A stretch of DNA of 64,000 nt. Source: Ferrimonas balearica. Lineage in GTDB: Bacteria > Pseudomonadota > Gammaproteobacteria > Enterobacterales > Shewanellaceae. The notes beneath the pieces are model-generated. The model was not told the DNA's origin. It made no database searches and saw nothing but the letters and a program-made list of their open reading frames with translations. The stretch is from contig NZ_JAHVHV010000001.1 of the NCBI RefSeq assembly GCF_019802085.1, forward strand, positions 124,001-188,000. The letters are read 5' to 3'. Both the position numbers and the translations under genes were made by a program. How positions within the stretch are numbered: position 1 is the stretch's first letter; the number at the start of each line of letters is the position of its first letter. Of the stretch, positions 9,268-18,581 are shown piece by piece.

Positions 9268-10809
9268 TCAGCCGAAGGTGCGGCCCAGGTTGCCGATCAC
9301 CGCCACCTCCTCCTTGACCTGCTCGGCGGTCTGCTCCACCTGCTCGGCCTGGGTGAGGATGGTCTGGGTCAGCTGATGGATGGAGTCCAGGTTCTGGGCG
9401 ATCTCGCCGGCGGCCATCCGCTGCTGACCGGCGGCGGTGGCGGTCTCCCCGGCCATCTGCTCCACCTGCTGGATCTGGCCGTTGATGGTCTCCACCTGGG
9501 CGGCGCTGTCCCGGGCGTGGCTGGCGCACTCGTCCGCCTGGGCCCGGTTGGCCTCCATCTGGGCCACCCACTGGCCCAGGGTCTGGTTCATCTCCTGCAC
9601 GCTGGCCTGGATGGCGGTGGTGGCCTGCTGGGTGCGGCTGGACAGCGCCCGCACCTCGTCCGCCACCACGGCAAACCCCCGGCCCTGCTCCCCGGCCCGG
9701 GCCGCCTCGATGGCGGCGTTGAGGGCCAGCAGGTTGGTCTGCTCGGCGATGCCGTCGATCTCCTGCATCGCCGCCTCCACCTTCTCCGCCTCCTGGTGCA
9801 GTGAGCCGGCCCGGTTGGCGGCTTGGTCCACGCTGCGGGCCAGGGCGTCGATCCGCTCGGAGCTCTCCAGCATCGCCTGACGGGTCTGCTGGCAGGTGTG
9901 GTGGGTCTGCTGTACCTGCTCGGAGTTGCTCTCGGCGTGCTGGGCGATCTCGCCGATGGTGGCGTTCATCTCCTCAACTGCAGCGGCGATCTGCTCCAAA
10001 CGGCAGCGTTCGTCGTCGATCCCCTCGCGAGCCTGGTGGGCGATGGCCACCAGATCCCGGGCCGAGTCGTCCAGCCGGCGACCGGCGTCGGCGGTGCGCC
10101 CCAGCACCCCCTGCATCCGGGCCTGGGCCAGGCCCAGCTGGAAGCGGGCCACGCTGGCGCTGCCGGTGCCCTCGTACACCCGGCGGCTGACGCTGTCGTA
10201 CTCCTGTTGCAGCTGGGCCAGCAGCGCGGGCACCCGCACCGCCTCGTCCCAGAACAGGCCCGCCAGCAACGCGAAGCTGGCCAGGGCCGGCACCACCACC
10301 CAGGGGGAGAAGGCCCAGGCGCAGGCCCCCAGGATCCCAAGCCCCAGTACTGCGGCGATCCCCTGCTTCTGCCCCAGGGTCATCTCCCGGGACAGGGCCT
10401 TGCCCGATTGGACCCGCCCGTAGAGGGCGCTGGCGCGGCGGATAAGCTCGGGGCTGGCCTGGCGGCGCACCGACTGGTAACCGGTGATCCGGCCACCGTC
10501 GAAGATGGGGGTGACGAAGGCATCCACCCAGTAGTAGCGGCCATCCTTGCAGCGGTTTTTCACCACCCCGCGCCAGCTGCGACCCGCCTTGAGGTGATCC
10601 CAGAGGTCCTGGAAGGCGGCGGCGGGCATGTCCGGGTGACGCACTCTATTGTGGTTGTGGCTGACCAGCTCCGACTCGCTGTAGCCACTGATGCGGATGA
10701 AGTCGGCGTTGGCGTAGGTGATGATGCCGCGGGTGTCGGTGGTGGAGACCAGCTCGTCCTCGGGGCGGACCGGAACCTCTTGGTCGATGCAGTGGAGCGT
10801 CCTTGCCAT
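9268..10809 (-). CDS. PAS-domain methyl-accepting chemotaxis protein, Aer-like
   Basis: A 513-residue energy or redox taxis receptor. An N-terminal PAS domain (about residues 15-120) shows [14 protein letters not shown] and [12 protein letters not shown], the pattern of FAD-binding Aer PAS domains. Two short hydrophobic segments follow near residues 148-186, with no periplasmic sensor domain, so sensing is cytoplasmic. The signalling domain contains the highly conserved hairpin tip [19 protein letters not shown]. In E. coli Aer this reports redox state to CheA/CheW. It is a single-gene unit. The ligand or cofactor is inferred from family likeness only. Confidence 0.92.
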   Translation of the reverse strand: MARTLHCIDQEVPVRPEDELVSTTDTRGIITYANADFIRISGYSESELVSHNHNRVRHPDMPAAAFQDLWDHLKAGRSWRGVVKNRCKDGRYYWVDAFVTPIFDGGRITGYQSVRRQASPELIRRASALYGRVQSGKALSREMTLGQKQGIAAVLGLGILGACAWAFSPWVVVPALASFALLAGLFWDEAVRVPALLAQLQQEYDSVSRRVYEGTGSASVARFQLGLAQARMQGVLGRTADAGRRLDDSARDLVAIAHQAREGIDDERCRLEQIAAAVEEMNATIGEIAQHAESNSEQVQQTHHTCQQTRQAMLESSERIDALARSVDQAANRAGSLHQEAEKVEAAMQEIDGIAEQTNLLALNAAIEAARAGEQGRGFAVVADEVRALSSRTQQATTAIQASVQEMNQTLGQWVAQMEANRAQADECASHARDSAAQVETINGQIQQVEQMAGETATAAGQQRMAAGEIAQNLDSIHQLTQTILTQAEQVEQTAEQVKEEVAVIGNLGRTFG

Positions 10810-10945
10810 GGTGATTTACATCCTGTTACGGGGAGTTTGTGTGAGCGCGATCCATTTTATCGGCTCGTTGTGGGAAAATCTTTATGATCACAAGCTAAGA
10901 GATTGAAATTTATTCATCTTTGTCGCAACAAGGAGAGGCGAAATC

Positions 10946-13810
10946 ATGACGTTTCGGCACTGGCCCCTGGCGGGACTGCTGACCCTGGCCCTGTGGGGCT
11001 GTGGCAGCACCCCGGACAGCGCGGCACCCCAACCGACCCCCGATGAACCGACCGACCGGCTGTTCACCCTGGACTATCGCCAGCTCACCCTGGACAACGG
11101 CCTGACCCTGGTGATGGTGCCCACCGCCTACCCGGACGTGGTGGCGATGGAGATGACCGTGGGCACCGGCTCCCGCAACGAGGTGGAGCCGGGCAAGACC
11201 GGGTTTGCCCACTTTTTCGAGCACATGATGTTCAAGGGCACCGAGACCCACCCCCAGGCGGTGTACCAGGCGATGCTCAAAGAGCGCGGGGTGGATAACC
11301 GGGCCTACACCACCGACGACTACACCAACTACCACCAGGTGTTCGCCAAGGACCATCTGGAGACTATGCTGGCCCTGGAGGCGGACCGCTTCCAGAACCT
11401 GAGCTACGACGAAAGCACCTTCCGCACCGAGGCGCTGACGGTAAAGGGCGAGTACCTGAAAAACTTCGCCAGCCCGGTCAACAAGCTGTACGCCGGGCTG
11501 CGGGAGCGGGCCTACGTCCGCCACACCTACCGCCACAGCACAATGGGCTTCTTCGAGGACATCGAGGCGATGCCGGACCAGCTCGACTACGCCGAGCTGT
11601 TTTTCGAGCGCTACTACAAGCCCGAGTACGTCACCCTGACCCTGGTGGGGGACTTTGATCCGGACCAGGCCGAGGCCTGGGTGAAGCGCTACTGGGGCGA
11701 GTGGGCCCAGGGGGATTACCAGGTCACGGTGCCGGCCGAACCGACCCAGGTGGCCGCCAAGTACGATCACCTGCAGGAGGCCAGCGGCGGCCAGTACTGG
11801 TACGCCATCGGCTTCCACGGCCCCGCCTTCAGCGACCGCACCACGGAGTTTGCCGCCGTGGCCCTGCTCGGGGAGCAGTTCTTCGGCCCCAACTCCGCGC
11901 TCTACCAGCAGCTGGTGGTCAACGAGCAGGTGGCCAACCAGATGTTCCACTACTTCCCCCAGCGCACCGATCCCGGCCAGCTGATGCTGTTCTTCCGCTC
12001 CGGCTCCGAGGCGGATCTGCTGCGGGTGCGTGAGGCCCTGGTGGAGACCCTGGCCCAACTGCGCACCCAACCGATGGACGAGGCGGATCTGGAGCGGCTG
12101 AAAAGCCACCTCAAATACCGCTTCGCCAATGGCCTGGACAGCTCCAAGGCGATCGCCGATGTGCTGGCCACCTACCTGCACTTCGACCGGGACCTGGAGA
12201 CCCTCAATCGCTACTACGCCCAGCTGGACCGGGTGACGCCGGCCGAGATCCAGGCCGCCGCCAACCGCTTCTTTATCGAGTCCGGCAGCACCGGATTGAC
12301 CCTGGGCAGCGGTCCCGAATTGCCGGGCTTCGACGCCCCCCTGGGCCTGGAGGCCCGGGTCGCGGCCCTGGGTGAGGCCCCCGAGGTGGGCTTCGCGGTG
12401 CTGGATCAGCGCTCCGCCTCCCCCATCATCGATCTCAACCTGCTGTTCCACACCGGGGCCGCCTGGGATCCCGCCGAGGCCAAGGGGCTGGCCCAGTTCA
12501 CCGCCCGGATGCTGGTGGACGCCGGCTCCGCCCAGCGCAGCTACCGGGATCTGGAGCAGGCCAACTACCCCTTGGGGGGCAGCCTGAGCGTCCAGGTGGA
12601 CAAGGAGATGGTCAGCGTCCGGGGCCGGGTGCACAAGGACAACTTCGACGCCTGGTACCCGCTGTTTGCCGAGCGGGTGCTGAGCCCGGGGTGGCGCGAG
12701 GAGGACATCAACCGCCTGCGCACCGAGCTGGTCAACGCCATCCAGTCTGGCCTCAAGGCCGCCAACGACGAGGAGCTGGGTAAGGAGGCCCTGTACCAGC
12801 AGATCTACCAGGGTCACCCCTATCAGAGCCTCAACCTGGGCCGGGTCAGCCACCTGGAGGGGATCACCCCGGCGCAGCTGGAGACCTTCTACCGAGATCA
12901 CTTCACCCAGGCCAACCTGACCCTCGGGGTGGCCGGGGATCTCTCCGACGCCCAGTTGGCCCGCCTGAAGGCGGATCTGGCCGCCCTGCCCGGTGAGGGG
13001 GCACAGCAGCCCGCCATTAAGGCCCCGGCACCCTTGGCCGGTCGCCAGGCGCTGGTGATCAGCAAGCCAGAAACCAAGGCCACCGCGGTGAGCTTCGGCT
13101 TCCCCATCACCTTGAACCGGGCGGACTCGGACTGGGTGGCCCTGTGGCTGGTGCGCTCCTACCTGGGGGAGCACCGCTCCGCCAACAGCTTCCTCTACCA
13201 GCGGATCCGGGAGCTTCGGGGGATGAACTACGGCGACTACGCCTACATCGAGTACTTCCCCCGGGGGATGTTCCAGACCCGGCCGGACGCCAACCTGGGG
13301 CGCTCCAGCCAGATCTTCCAGGTGTGGCTGCGGCCGCTGCGGGACAATCAGGACGCCCATTTCGCCACCCGGGTCGCGATGCACGAGCTGGAAAAATTGG
13401 TGAGCGAGGGGATGAGCGGCGAGGCCTTCGAGGCCACCCGCAACTTCCTCACCAACGCGGCGCCGCAACTGGTGGCCAGCCAGGACCGGCTGCTGGGCTA
13501 CGCCCTGGACAGCGCCTACTACGGCACCGACGCCTTCGTCGAGACGGTGCGCGCCGGCCTGGCCTCCCTCACCCTGGAGCAGGTCAACCGGGTGATCCGC
13601 GAGCAGCTGGTGCTGGACAATATCCAGTTCGTTTTCGTCAGCCCCGAGGCCAATAAGATGGCCGAGCGCCTGCGCAGTGAGCGGCCCTCGCCCATGCGCT
13701 ACAACACCGAGATGCCGGAGCCGGTGCAGGCGGAGGACGCGCGGATCCAGGCACTGCCTTTGGGGATCCGACGGGTGGAGGTGGTGCCTCTGGAGGGGCT
13801 ATTCCAGTAA
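10946..13810 (+). CDS. M16 family zinc peptidase, lipoprotein
   Basis: A 954-residue envelope metalloprotease of the insulinase/pitrilysin family. A signal peptide ends in the lipobox ALWGC (Cys19), followed by a low-complexity TP-rich linker. The inverted zinc motif HFFEH (His89, Glu92, His93) is intact in TGFAHFFEHMMFKGT, with the third-ligand region about 76 residues later. A second, non-catalytic M16 domain occupies the C-terminal half (from about residue 490), so both halves of the clamshell are on one chain. AAGGAGAGG precedes the ATG. It probably degrades peptides or misfolded proteins in the periplasm. Confidence 0.93.
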   Translation: MTFRHWPLAGLLTLALWGCGSTPDSAAPQPTPDEPTDRLFTLDYRQLTLDNGLTLVMVPTAYPDVVAMEMTVGTGSRNEVEPGKTGFAHFFEHMMFKGTETHPQAVYQAMLKERGVDNRAYTTDDYTNYHQVFAKDHLETMLALEADRFQNLSYDESTFRTEALTVKGEYLKNFASPVNKLYAGLRERAYVRHTYRHSTMGFFEDIEAMPDQLDYAELFFERYYKPEYVTLTLVGDFDPDQAEAWVKRYWGEWAQGDYQVTVPAEPTQVAAKYDHLQEASGGQYWYAIGFHGPAFSDRTTEFAAVALLGEQFFGPNSALYQQLVVNEQVANQMFHYFPQRTDPGQLMLFFRSGSEADLLRVREALVETLAQLRTQPMDEADLERLKSHLKYRFANGLDSSKAIADVLATYLHFDRDLETLNRYYAQLDRVTPAEIQAAANRFFIESGSTGLTLGSGPELPGFDAPLGLEARVAALGEAPEVGFAVLDQRSASPIIDLNLLFHTGAAWDPAEAKGLAQFTARMLVDAGSAQRSYRDLEQANYPLGGSLSVQVDKEMVSVRGRVHKDNFDAWYPLFAERVLSPGWREEDINRLRTELVNAIQSGLKAANDEELGKEALYQQIYQGHPYQSLNLGRVSHLEGITPAQLETFYRDHFTQANLTLGVAGDLSDAQLARLKADLAALPGEGAQQPAIKAPAPLAGRQALVISKPETKATAVSFGFPITLNRADSDWVALWLVRSYLGEHRSANSFLYQRIRELRGMNYGDYAYIEYFPRGMFQTRPDANLGRSSQIFQVWLRPLRDNQDAHFATRVAMHELEKLVSEGMSGEAFEATRNFLTNAAPQLVASQDRLLGYALDSAYYGTDAFVETVRAGLASLTLEQVNRVIREQLVLDNIQFVFVSPEANKMAERLRSERPSPMRYNTEMPEPVQAEDARIQALPLGIRRVEVVPLEGLFQ

Positions 13811-13856
13811 AATCCAACGGCACATCAACAGGATGAGAGCCGAAACCCAGAACGAC

Positions 13857-13882
13857 AAACGCAGCCGATGGCTGCGTTTTTT
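13857..13882 (+). terminator. Terminator after the M16 peptidase gene
   Basis: AAACGCAGCC pairs with GGCTGCGTTT around GAT, then continues as T6. Confidence 0.88.
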
Positions 13883-13943
13883 CTTGCGGCGCTTTCGAGT
13901 ATGCTGCCTGTTGGACCCGATTCAGAGAGTGTGCCGAACGGCG

Positions 13944-14612
13944 ATGGCCAGCAACGACGGACAAACCCTGCTACGACTTGCCAACCGGCTGGGATCCCTG
14001 GGGATCATCATGCTGGTGCTGCCTTCGCTGCTGGCGTCGCTGGTGTACGTGGGCGAGGCGGGGGAGGCGTTCAACTTCCTCAACCACTCCCTGTCGGAGC
14101 TGGGTCGCTACGACTCCTCCCCCCTGGCGTTGCTGGTCAACGGCGGGCTGTTCTTCGGCGGCCTGTTCCTGGTGGTCAGCTTCACCTCCCGGGGCTGGCT
14201 GCGCCGGCGTCGGCCCATCAAGCTCTCCCTCAACCTCTCCGGGGTGCTGATGTCCTTGAGCGTCGCCGCCTGCGGCCTCTTTCCGGTCAACGTCGGCATG
14301 GTACACGCCTGGGCCATGACCGCCTTCTACGTCATGACCCCCATCTGCGCCGTGCTCTACTGCTTCGCCATCCTCACCGAGATCCCGCCCCGTTGGGGGG
14401 TGATCCCCGCCCTGGCGGCGGCAGGCTGCGCCATCGCCCTGTTGATGCGGCCGGACCGATTGCTGGCGCTGATGGACCGCTACCCCTATGGCCTGTTCGG
14501 GGCCGACCGGCCGCTGATCTGGTGGCCGGCCCTGCTGGGCTGGATGTTGCTGGGCTTCGTGGCCATCTGGCTGCTCTACGCCCTGGTGCTGGTCAAGCGC
14601 CGCAACGCCTAG
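13944..14612 (+). CDS. DUF998 family membrane protein
   Basis: A 222-residue inner-membrane protein with about six hydrophobic segments. The motif FNFLNHSLSELGRY after the first helix is the diagnostic DUF998 sequence, and AWAMTAFYVMTP with an FAILTEIP loop fits the rest of the family. The function is not known. The ATG at 13944 gives MASNDGQ; an in-frame GTG at 13929 is an alternative, and neither has a strong ribosome site. The frame runs open into the preceding peptidase gene but those codons are a shadow. Its stop overlaps the end of convergent ubiV by 4 nt. Confidence 0.78.
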   Translation: MASNDGQTLLRLANRLGSLGIIMLVLPSLLASLVYVGEAGEAFNFLNHSLSELGRYDSSPLALLVNGGLFFGGLFLVVSFTSRGWLRRRRPIKLSLNLSGVLMSLSVAACGLFPVNVGMVHAWAMTAFYVMTPICAVLYCFAILTEIPPRWGVIPALAAAGCAIALLMRPDRLLALMDRYPYGLFGADRPLIWWPALLGWMLLGFVAIWLLYALVLVKRRNA

Positions 14613-15505
14613 TCGTTGGACAGCGCCACCGTCTGCTGCTGACGCTGCCAGAACTGACGCATCCCCACCACCGGCGGGTCAAACCGCTCCGCCCCCGCCT
14701 TCAGGGCGGATTGCAGATCCCAGGCCCATTGCCACTCCAGTGAGGGGCCCGGATCCAGCCGCAGCCAATCCAGTTTGAGTGCCCGCAGCGTGGCCAGGCT
14801 GTCCAGCAGATCGATGGGCCGGTCGCCGTGCACCTGCACGCCGTTGAGGGTCAGCAGGGGCTGGCCCTCCAGGGAGTGGGCCGGCTGGGCCCCCACCTGC
14901 TGACACACCGTCTCGCAGCGTTTGCGGTTGCGTCCGGCCACCCGGGCGGTGGCGCAGCGGGCGGAGACCGCCAGGGGCGGTTGGCCGTAGCCCAGCAGTT
15001 CCAGTTCGAAGCGCTCGCGCACCCCGGTCTGCTCCGCCTGGGCCATCAGGGCGCTGAGCACCGGCTGGGCCATCTCCAGCGGCGGCTGGTAGGTGGTCAT
15101 CCCCAGCTCCAGCAGCCAGTTGAGGCTGTCCAGGTTGTAGATATTGAGGCCACTGCCGGCGACAAAGGGCAGGCCCGCTTCGGCGGCCGCCCCCACGGCG
15201 CCCATCTCGTTGGCCTCCAGGGTGATCCCCTCCAGCTGGCAGAGTGACTCCAGCAGGGCCAGATCCCGGGGGCCGGCCAGCAGGCTCAGGCTGGTCAGCA
15301 CCACCTCCTTGCCGGCGTCGCTCAGGGTGCGGGCCAGGGTCATCAGGGTGCGGGGGGCCAGACGGTCACGCAGGGCGCAGACGCTCTCCCCCAGGTAGAG
15401 GCGCTCGAAGGGGCTGTCCAGCAGGGCATCCAGGTGGTCGTGCTGGGCGGTGCGGTCCATGGGCCACCAGTTGGGGGCCAGGCTCAATCGGATGGGGTGG
15501 GTCAT
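14609..15505 (-). CDS. ubiV: O2-independent ubiquinone biosynthesis protein UbiV
   Basis: A peptidase-U32-like protein of 298 residues. With UbiU it forms a 4Fe-4S heterodimer needed for hydroxylation steps of ubiquinone synthesis without oxygen. Recognisable segments are SLAPNWWP at the start, YLGESVCALRD, LTLEANEMG and a cysteine cluster RNRKRCETVC. I chose ATG 15505 because its ATGA overlaps the ubiU stop; a start 6 nt upstream is also in frame. The family's iron-sulfur cysteines are visible in CALR, CATARVAG and CETVC. It is cotranscribed with ubiU and divergent from ubiT. Confidence 0.92.
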   Translation of the reverse strand: MTHPIRLSLAPNWWPMDRTAQHDHLDALLDSPFERLYLGESVCALRDRLAPRTLMTLARTLSDAGKEVVLTSLSLLAGPRDLALLESLCQLEGITLEANEMGAVGAAAEAGLPFVAGSGLNIYNLDSLNWLLELGMTTYQPPLEMAQPVLSALMAQAEQTGVRERFELELLGYGQPPLAVSARCATARVAGRNRKRCETVCQQVGAQPAHSLEGQPLLTLNGVQVHGDRPIDLLDSLATLRALKLDWLRLDPGPSLEWQWAWDLQSALKAGAERFDPPVVGMRQFWQRQQQTVALSND

Positions 15506-16497
15506 TGCCATGGGTTCAGGTAGGGTCCGGTGGTCAGGGTCTGGCCCTCCGCCAGCTGGCGCAGGCGGGCCTGGGCGGTGGGATCGGTGCGGTAGCGTTC
15601 GGGATCGCGCCGGTAGGCGTCGATGGCCTGGCGCCACACCGCGGTCACCTCGGCACTGTAGTGGGCGCTGCGCTGGCGTCCCTCCAGCTTGAGCGCCGCC
15701 ACACCGGCCCGGGCCAGGCGCGGCATCAGGGGCAGGGTGGAGAGGGAGCAGGGGCTGGAGATGGGGTGCTGGGTCTGCCCCGCCACCTGGTATCGTCCCT
15801 TGCACACCGTGGGGTAGCCGCCGGGCTGGCCCGGGGCGGCCCGGTCCAGCAGCACGCCATTAAGCCGGGCTTCGCGCCCCTTGGGGGTCTCCTGCCAGCG
15901 CACCAGGCTGGCCGGCGAGCAGGCGCCGCCGGAGTTGGGGGAGTGGCCGCTGACCCAGGTGGAGAGCTGGCAGCGCCCCTCGGCCATGACACAGAGTGAG
16001 CCGGAGGCGAACACCTCGATCTCCACCGGCGCGTCGGCCGCGATCCGCTCGATCTGCTCGATGTCCAGCACCCGGGGCAGCACCGCCCGGGTGATGCCGA
16101 ACTGGCGCTGGAACAGCCTCAGGGCCGGCAGGTTGGCGGCGCTGGATTGCACCGACAGGTGGCGCTCCAGGTCCGGATGGCGGCGACTGGCGTAGCCCAG
16201 CAGGCCGGGATCGGCCATGATCACCGCGCTGACCCGGGCCTCGGCGGCCAGGTCCACCGCCCGGTGCCAGCGTGCTTCCTGGCCCGGCTGGGGGAAGGTG
16301 TTGATGGCCACGTACAGTTTGCGGCCGGCGTCCCGGCACAGTTGAGCCGCCCGAGCCAGCTCGTCCGGGGTGAAGTTCAGGCCGGCAAAGCGCCGGGCGT
16401 TGGTGTCGTCCTTCAGGCCGACGTAGACGGCGTCGGCCCCCTGGGCCAACGCGGGGGCCAGACCGGCCAGGTTGCCCACCGGGGCAAGCAGCTCCAT
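15502..16497 (-). CDS. ubiU: O2-independent ubiquinone biosynthesis protein UbiU
   Basis: The partner of UbiV, 331 residues, exactly the E. coli length. The U32 start MELLAPVGNL is followed by ADAVYVGLKD, the SVQSSAAN loop and the cysteine-bearing signature SLCVMAEGRCQLS with GACSPASL, then CKGRYQV and LKLEGRQRS. These four cysteines match the cluster ligands of the family. U32 proteins of this type act as hydroxylases with prephenate as likely oxygen donor in ubiquinone synthesis. ATGA coupling to ubiV and a divergent ubiT reproduce the standard ubiTUV set. Confidence 0.94.
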   Translation of the reverse strand: MELLAPVGNLAGLAPALAQGADAVYVGLKDDTNARRFAGLNFTPDELARAAQLCRDAGRKLYVAINTFPQPGQEARWHRAVDLAAEARVSAVIMADPGLLGYASRRHPDLERHLSVQSSAANLPALRLFQRQFGITRAVLPRVLDIEQIERIAADAPVEIEVFASGSLCVMAEGRCQLSTWVSGHSPNSGGACSPASLVRWQETPKGREARLNGVLLDRAAPGQPGGYPTVCKGRYQVAGQTQHPISSPCSLSTLPLMPRLARAGVAALKLEGRQRSAHYSAEVTAVWRQAIDAYRRDPERYRTDPTAQARLRQLAEGQTLTTGPYLNPWQ

Positions 16498-16565
16498 GGC
16501 GAAACTCCGAAAGTGGGGGAGAAAAACTCAATCGCTCACCTTAGCAGCGGGATCGCGGTCATTTC

Positions 16566-16579
16566 TTGATGTAAAACAG
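16566..16579. promoter_or_regulatory. Weak FNR-like site between ubiU and ubiT
   Basis: TTGAT-GTAA-AACAG lies in the 141-bp divergent promoter region. The left half matches the FNR consensus TTGATNNNNATCAA exactly and the right half matches 3 of 5. Oxygen control of ubiTUV is known in enterobacteria. The site itself is only a candidate. Confidence 0.35.
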
Positions 16580-16638
16580 GATCGGGATCGAACTGCGGCG
16601 TTATCATCCAGCGATCCCGGTTCCTTGTTGGAGATGCC

Positions 16639-17040
16639 ATGCTGCCCCGCCCCCCCATTGCCCCGATTCGGGCGCTGTTGTTGCCCCTGTTTCATCATCG
16701 CCTGGCAGACCCGCTGGCGGCGGGGGAACTGGCCTTTCTCGAGGGGCGCAGCGTGGCCCTGGCGGTGACCGGGCTGCCGCTGGGCTTGGAGGTGGGGGTA
16801 CAGGATGGGGCCTTCTGGCTGGATTGGGCCCGAGCCGACGCCGAAGCGCAACTGACCGGCGAGGCCCGGGCGCTGCTGCTGATGGCCCTGGGGATCGCCG
16901 ACGGGGATGCCCTGTTTTTCCAGCGCCGGCTGGCGATGGAGGGGGATACCGAACTGGCGATGGAGCTCAAATCCCTGCTGGCCCGCTACCCCCTGCTGCC
17001 CCGGGCCCCCAAACCCCTGGAAACCCTGCTGGCCCGGTAA
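16639..17040 (+). CDS. ubiT: O2-independent ubiquinone accessory factor UbiT (SCP2 domain)
   Basis: A 133-residue SCP2-domain lipid carrier thought to present the hydrophobic quinone precursor to UbiU-UbiV. The visible fold includes LAFLEGRSVALAV, the central strand LGLEVGVQDGAFWL, and the conserved ALLLMALGIADGDALFFQRRLAMEGDTE (split here by eye) with the DTELA end typical of the family. The ATG at 16639 follows GGAG at 16630-16633. It is shorter than E. coli UbiT mainly at the N-terminus. It is divergent from ubiUV, which makes the assignment firm. Confidence 0.92.
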   Translation: MLPRPPIAPIRALLLPLFHHRLADPLAAGELAFLEGRSVALAVTGLPLGLEVGVQDGAFWLDWARADAEAQLTGEARALLLMALGIADGDALFFQRRLAMEGDTELAMELKSLLARYPLLPRAPKPLETLLAR

Positions 17041-17084
17041 CGGGTCTATACTCTTAAGGCATTCAATTCCTTAGGAGAAATCCC

Positions 17085-17471
17085 ATGCCCCTGGTGCTCT
17101 GGTCACTGGTCCTGCTGCTGTTGCTCCCCTATGTGCTGGCGGGACTGGGAGGCTATTACAAGATGCGCCACCTGGGGGGGCTGGACGTTCACCATCCCCG
17201 GCTGCAGGACGCCGGCCTGGCGGGGATGGGCAACCGCATCCGCGCCTCACAAAGCAACGCCTGGGAGGCCCTGGCGTTTTTTGGCGCCTGCGTGCTGGTG
17301 GCCCATCTGCGCGGTGCCGACCTCGACGCCCTGGACCTGCCCGCTTTGCTGTTTGTCGCCACCCGCCTGGCCCACCCGCTGCTCTACGTGGGCAATCTGC
17401 CGCCGCTGCGCACCGCCGTGGTGCTGCTTGGGGTGGGGCTGGGCCTCTATTTGGCCATTTGGGCCGGATAA
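17085..17471 (+). CDS. MAPEG family membrane protein
   Basis: A 128-residue inner-membrane protein with four hydrophobic segments. The family core is visible as the segment GNRIRASQSNAWEAL after the first loop and ATRLAHPLLYVGNLP in the third/fourth helix region, matching the bacterial MAPEG (glutathione and eicosanoid metabolism) group. The bacterial substrate is unknown. TTAGGAGAAA is an excellent ribosome site. It lies 44 nt after ubiT and may be cotranscribed with it. An intrinsic terminator follows. Confidence 0.87.
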   Translation: MPLVLWSLVLLLLLPYVLAGLGGYYKMRHLGGLDVHHPRLQDAGLAGMGNRIRASQSNAWEALAFFGACVLVAHLRGADLDALDLPALLFVATRLAHPLLYVGNLPPLRTAVVLLGVGLGLYLAIWAG

Positions 17472-17502
17472 CATTTCAGTTTTCCCGATCCCCTGTCGCA
17501 TT

Positions 17503-17526
17503 AGCCCACGTAAGTGGGCTTTTTTC
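17503..17526 (+). terminator. Terminator between the MAPEG gene and parM
   Basis: AGCCCAC-GTAA-GTGGGCT followed by T6. Only about 31 nt separate it from the parM start, and I see no promoter in that gap. Confidence 0.85.
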
Positions 17527-17557
17527 CTTTGGGCTTTTCTTTTTTGAGGGATTTGGG

Positions 17558-18571
17558 ATGGCGTTAGCCAAGATGAAATTTGCCATTGATGATGGTTCCA
17601 CCAACGTCAAAATCAGCTGGATCGAGGGGGGGCAGCTGCGCAGCGTGATCTCCCCCAACTCCTTTCGTAAGGATTGGAAGAGCGCGGCGCTTTTGAGCGA
17701 CAAGAAGGTGTTCAACTACCAGGTGGGCACCACCAAGTACACCTTCGACGCCACCTCCGACAAGGCGCTGGCCACCACGCACGTGGCCTACCAGTACGAC
17801 GATCTCAACCTGCTGTCGGTGCACCACGCCCTGCTGCAGACCGGCGTGACACCGGGCCCGGTCAGCATCATGGTGACCCTGCCGATCACCGAATACTACA
17901 ACGCCGACGATTGCCAGAAGAACGAGGTGAACATCGCCCGTAAGAAGGCCAACCTGATGCGGGCCATTGAGCTCAACAAGGGGGAGCTGTTCGACATCGT
18001 CGAGGTGGAAGTACTGCCGGAGAGCCTGCCGGCGGTGCTCACCACCTTGATGGACTCCGGCGTCAACGAGTTCACCAAGTCCCTGGTGATCGACTGCGGC
18101 GGCACCACGTTGGACATGGGCGTGGTGGTGGGGGAGTTTGACGACGTCTCCGCGGTGTACGGCAACGCCGAGATCGGGGTCTCCATGGTCACCGACGCCG
18201 CCCGCAAGGCCCTGGCCGCCGCCGACAGCGACGCCAGCTACCTGGTGGCCAACGAGCTGATCAAGCGCCGAGACGACCGCGCCTTTGTCGAGCAGGTGAT
18301 CAACGACCTGTCCAAGGTGGAGTGGGTGATGGGTCGCATCGAGGAGAAGATCGCAGAGTTGGGGGCGGCGGTGGCCTACGAGGCCAAGACCTTTGCCCGC
18401 AACCCCAACCGCATCTACCTGGTGGGCGGCGGCGCGCACCTGGTGGCCCCGGCCATCCGCGACGCCTACTCCACCCTGGGGGACAAGGTGGTGGTGGTGG
18501 ACGAGCCCCAGTCCGCCCTGGCCCGGGAGATCTGCTGCTACCACGCGGCGGACGCCGCCGAGGCCAGCTAA
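17558..18571 (+). CDS. parM: ParM-like actin-family segregation ATPase (StbA family)
   Basis: A 337-residue bacterial actin homologue that clearly resembles plasmid R1 ParM along its whole length. Shared elements include AIDDGSTNVK (phosphate 1), ISPNSFRKDW, KKVFNYQVG, TLPITEYYNADD, ARKKANLMR, the phosphate-2 loop IDCGGTTLDMG, and the adenosine loop LVGGGAHLV. Plasmid ParM forms ATP-driven filaments that push apart DNA bound by ParR. The start at 17558 follows GAGGG; a second in-frame ATG at 17573 begins the conserved core. Codon use is like the surrounding genes. No plasmid replication gene is present, so the chromosomal role is open. Confidence 0.9.
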   Translation: MALAKMKFAIDDGSTNVKISWIEGGQLRSVISPNSFRKDWKSAALLSDKKVFNYQVGTTKYTFDATSDKALATTHVAYQYDDLNLLSVHHALLQTGVTPGPVSIMVTLPITEYYNADDCQKNEVNIARKKANLMRAIELNKGELFDIVEVEVLPESLPAVLTTLMDSGVNEFTKSLVIDCGGTTLDMGVVVGEFDDVSAVYGNAEIGVSMVTDAARKALAAADSDASYLVANELIKRRDDRAFVEQVINDLSKVEWVMGRIEEKIAELGAAVAYEAKTFARNPNRIYLVGGGAHLVAPAIRDAYSTLGDKVVVVDEPQSALAREICCYHAADAAEAS

Positions 18572-18581
18572 GGAGGCCCCC

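Noticed and set aside
10910-13468. An 852-codon minus-strand frame opposite the M16 peptidase gene
   Set aside because: Antisense shadow with GC-driven composition. The plus-strand frame has a signal peptide, zinc motif and ribosome site.
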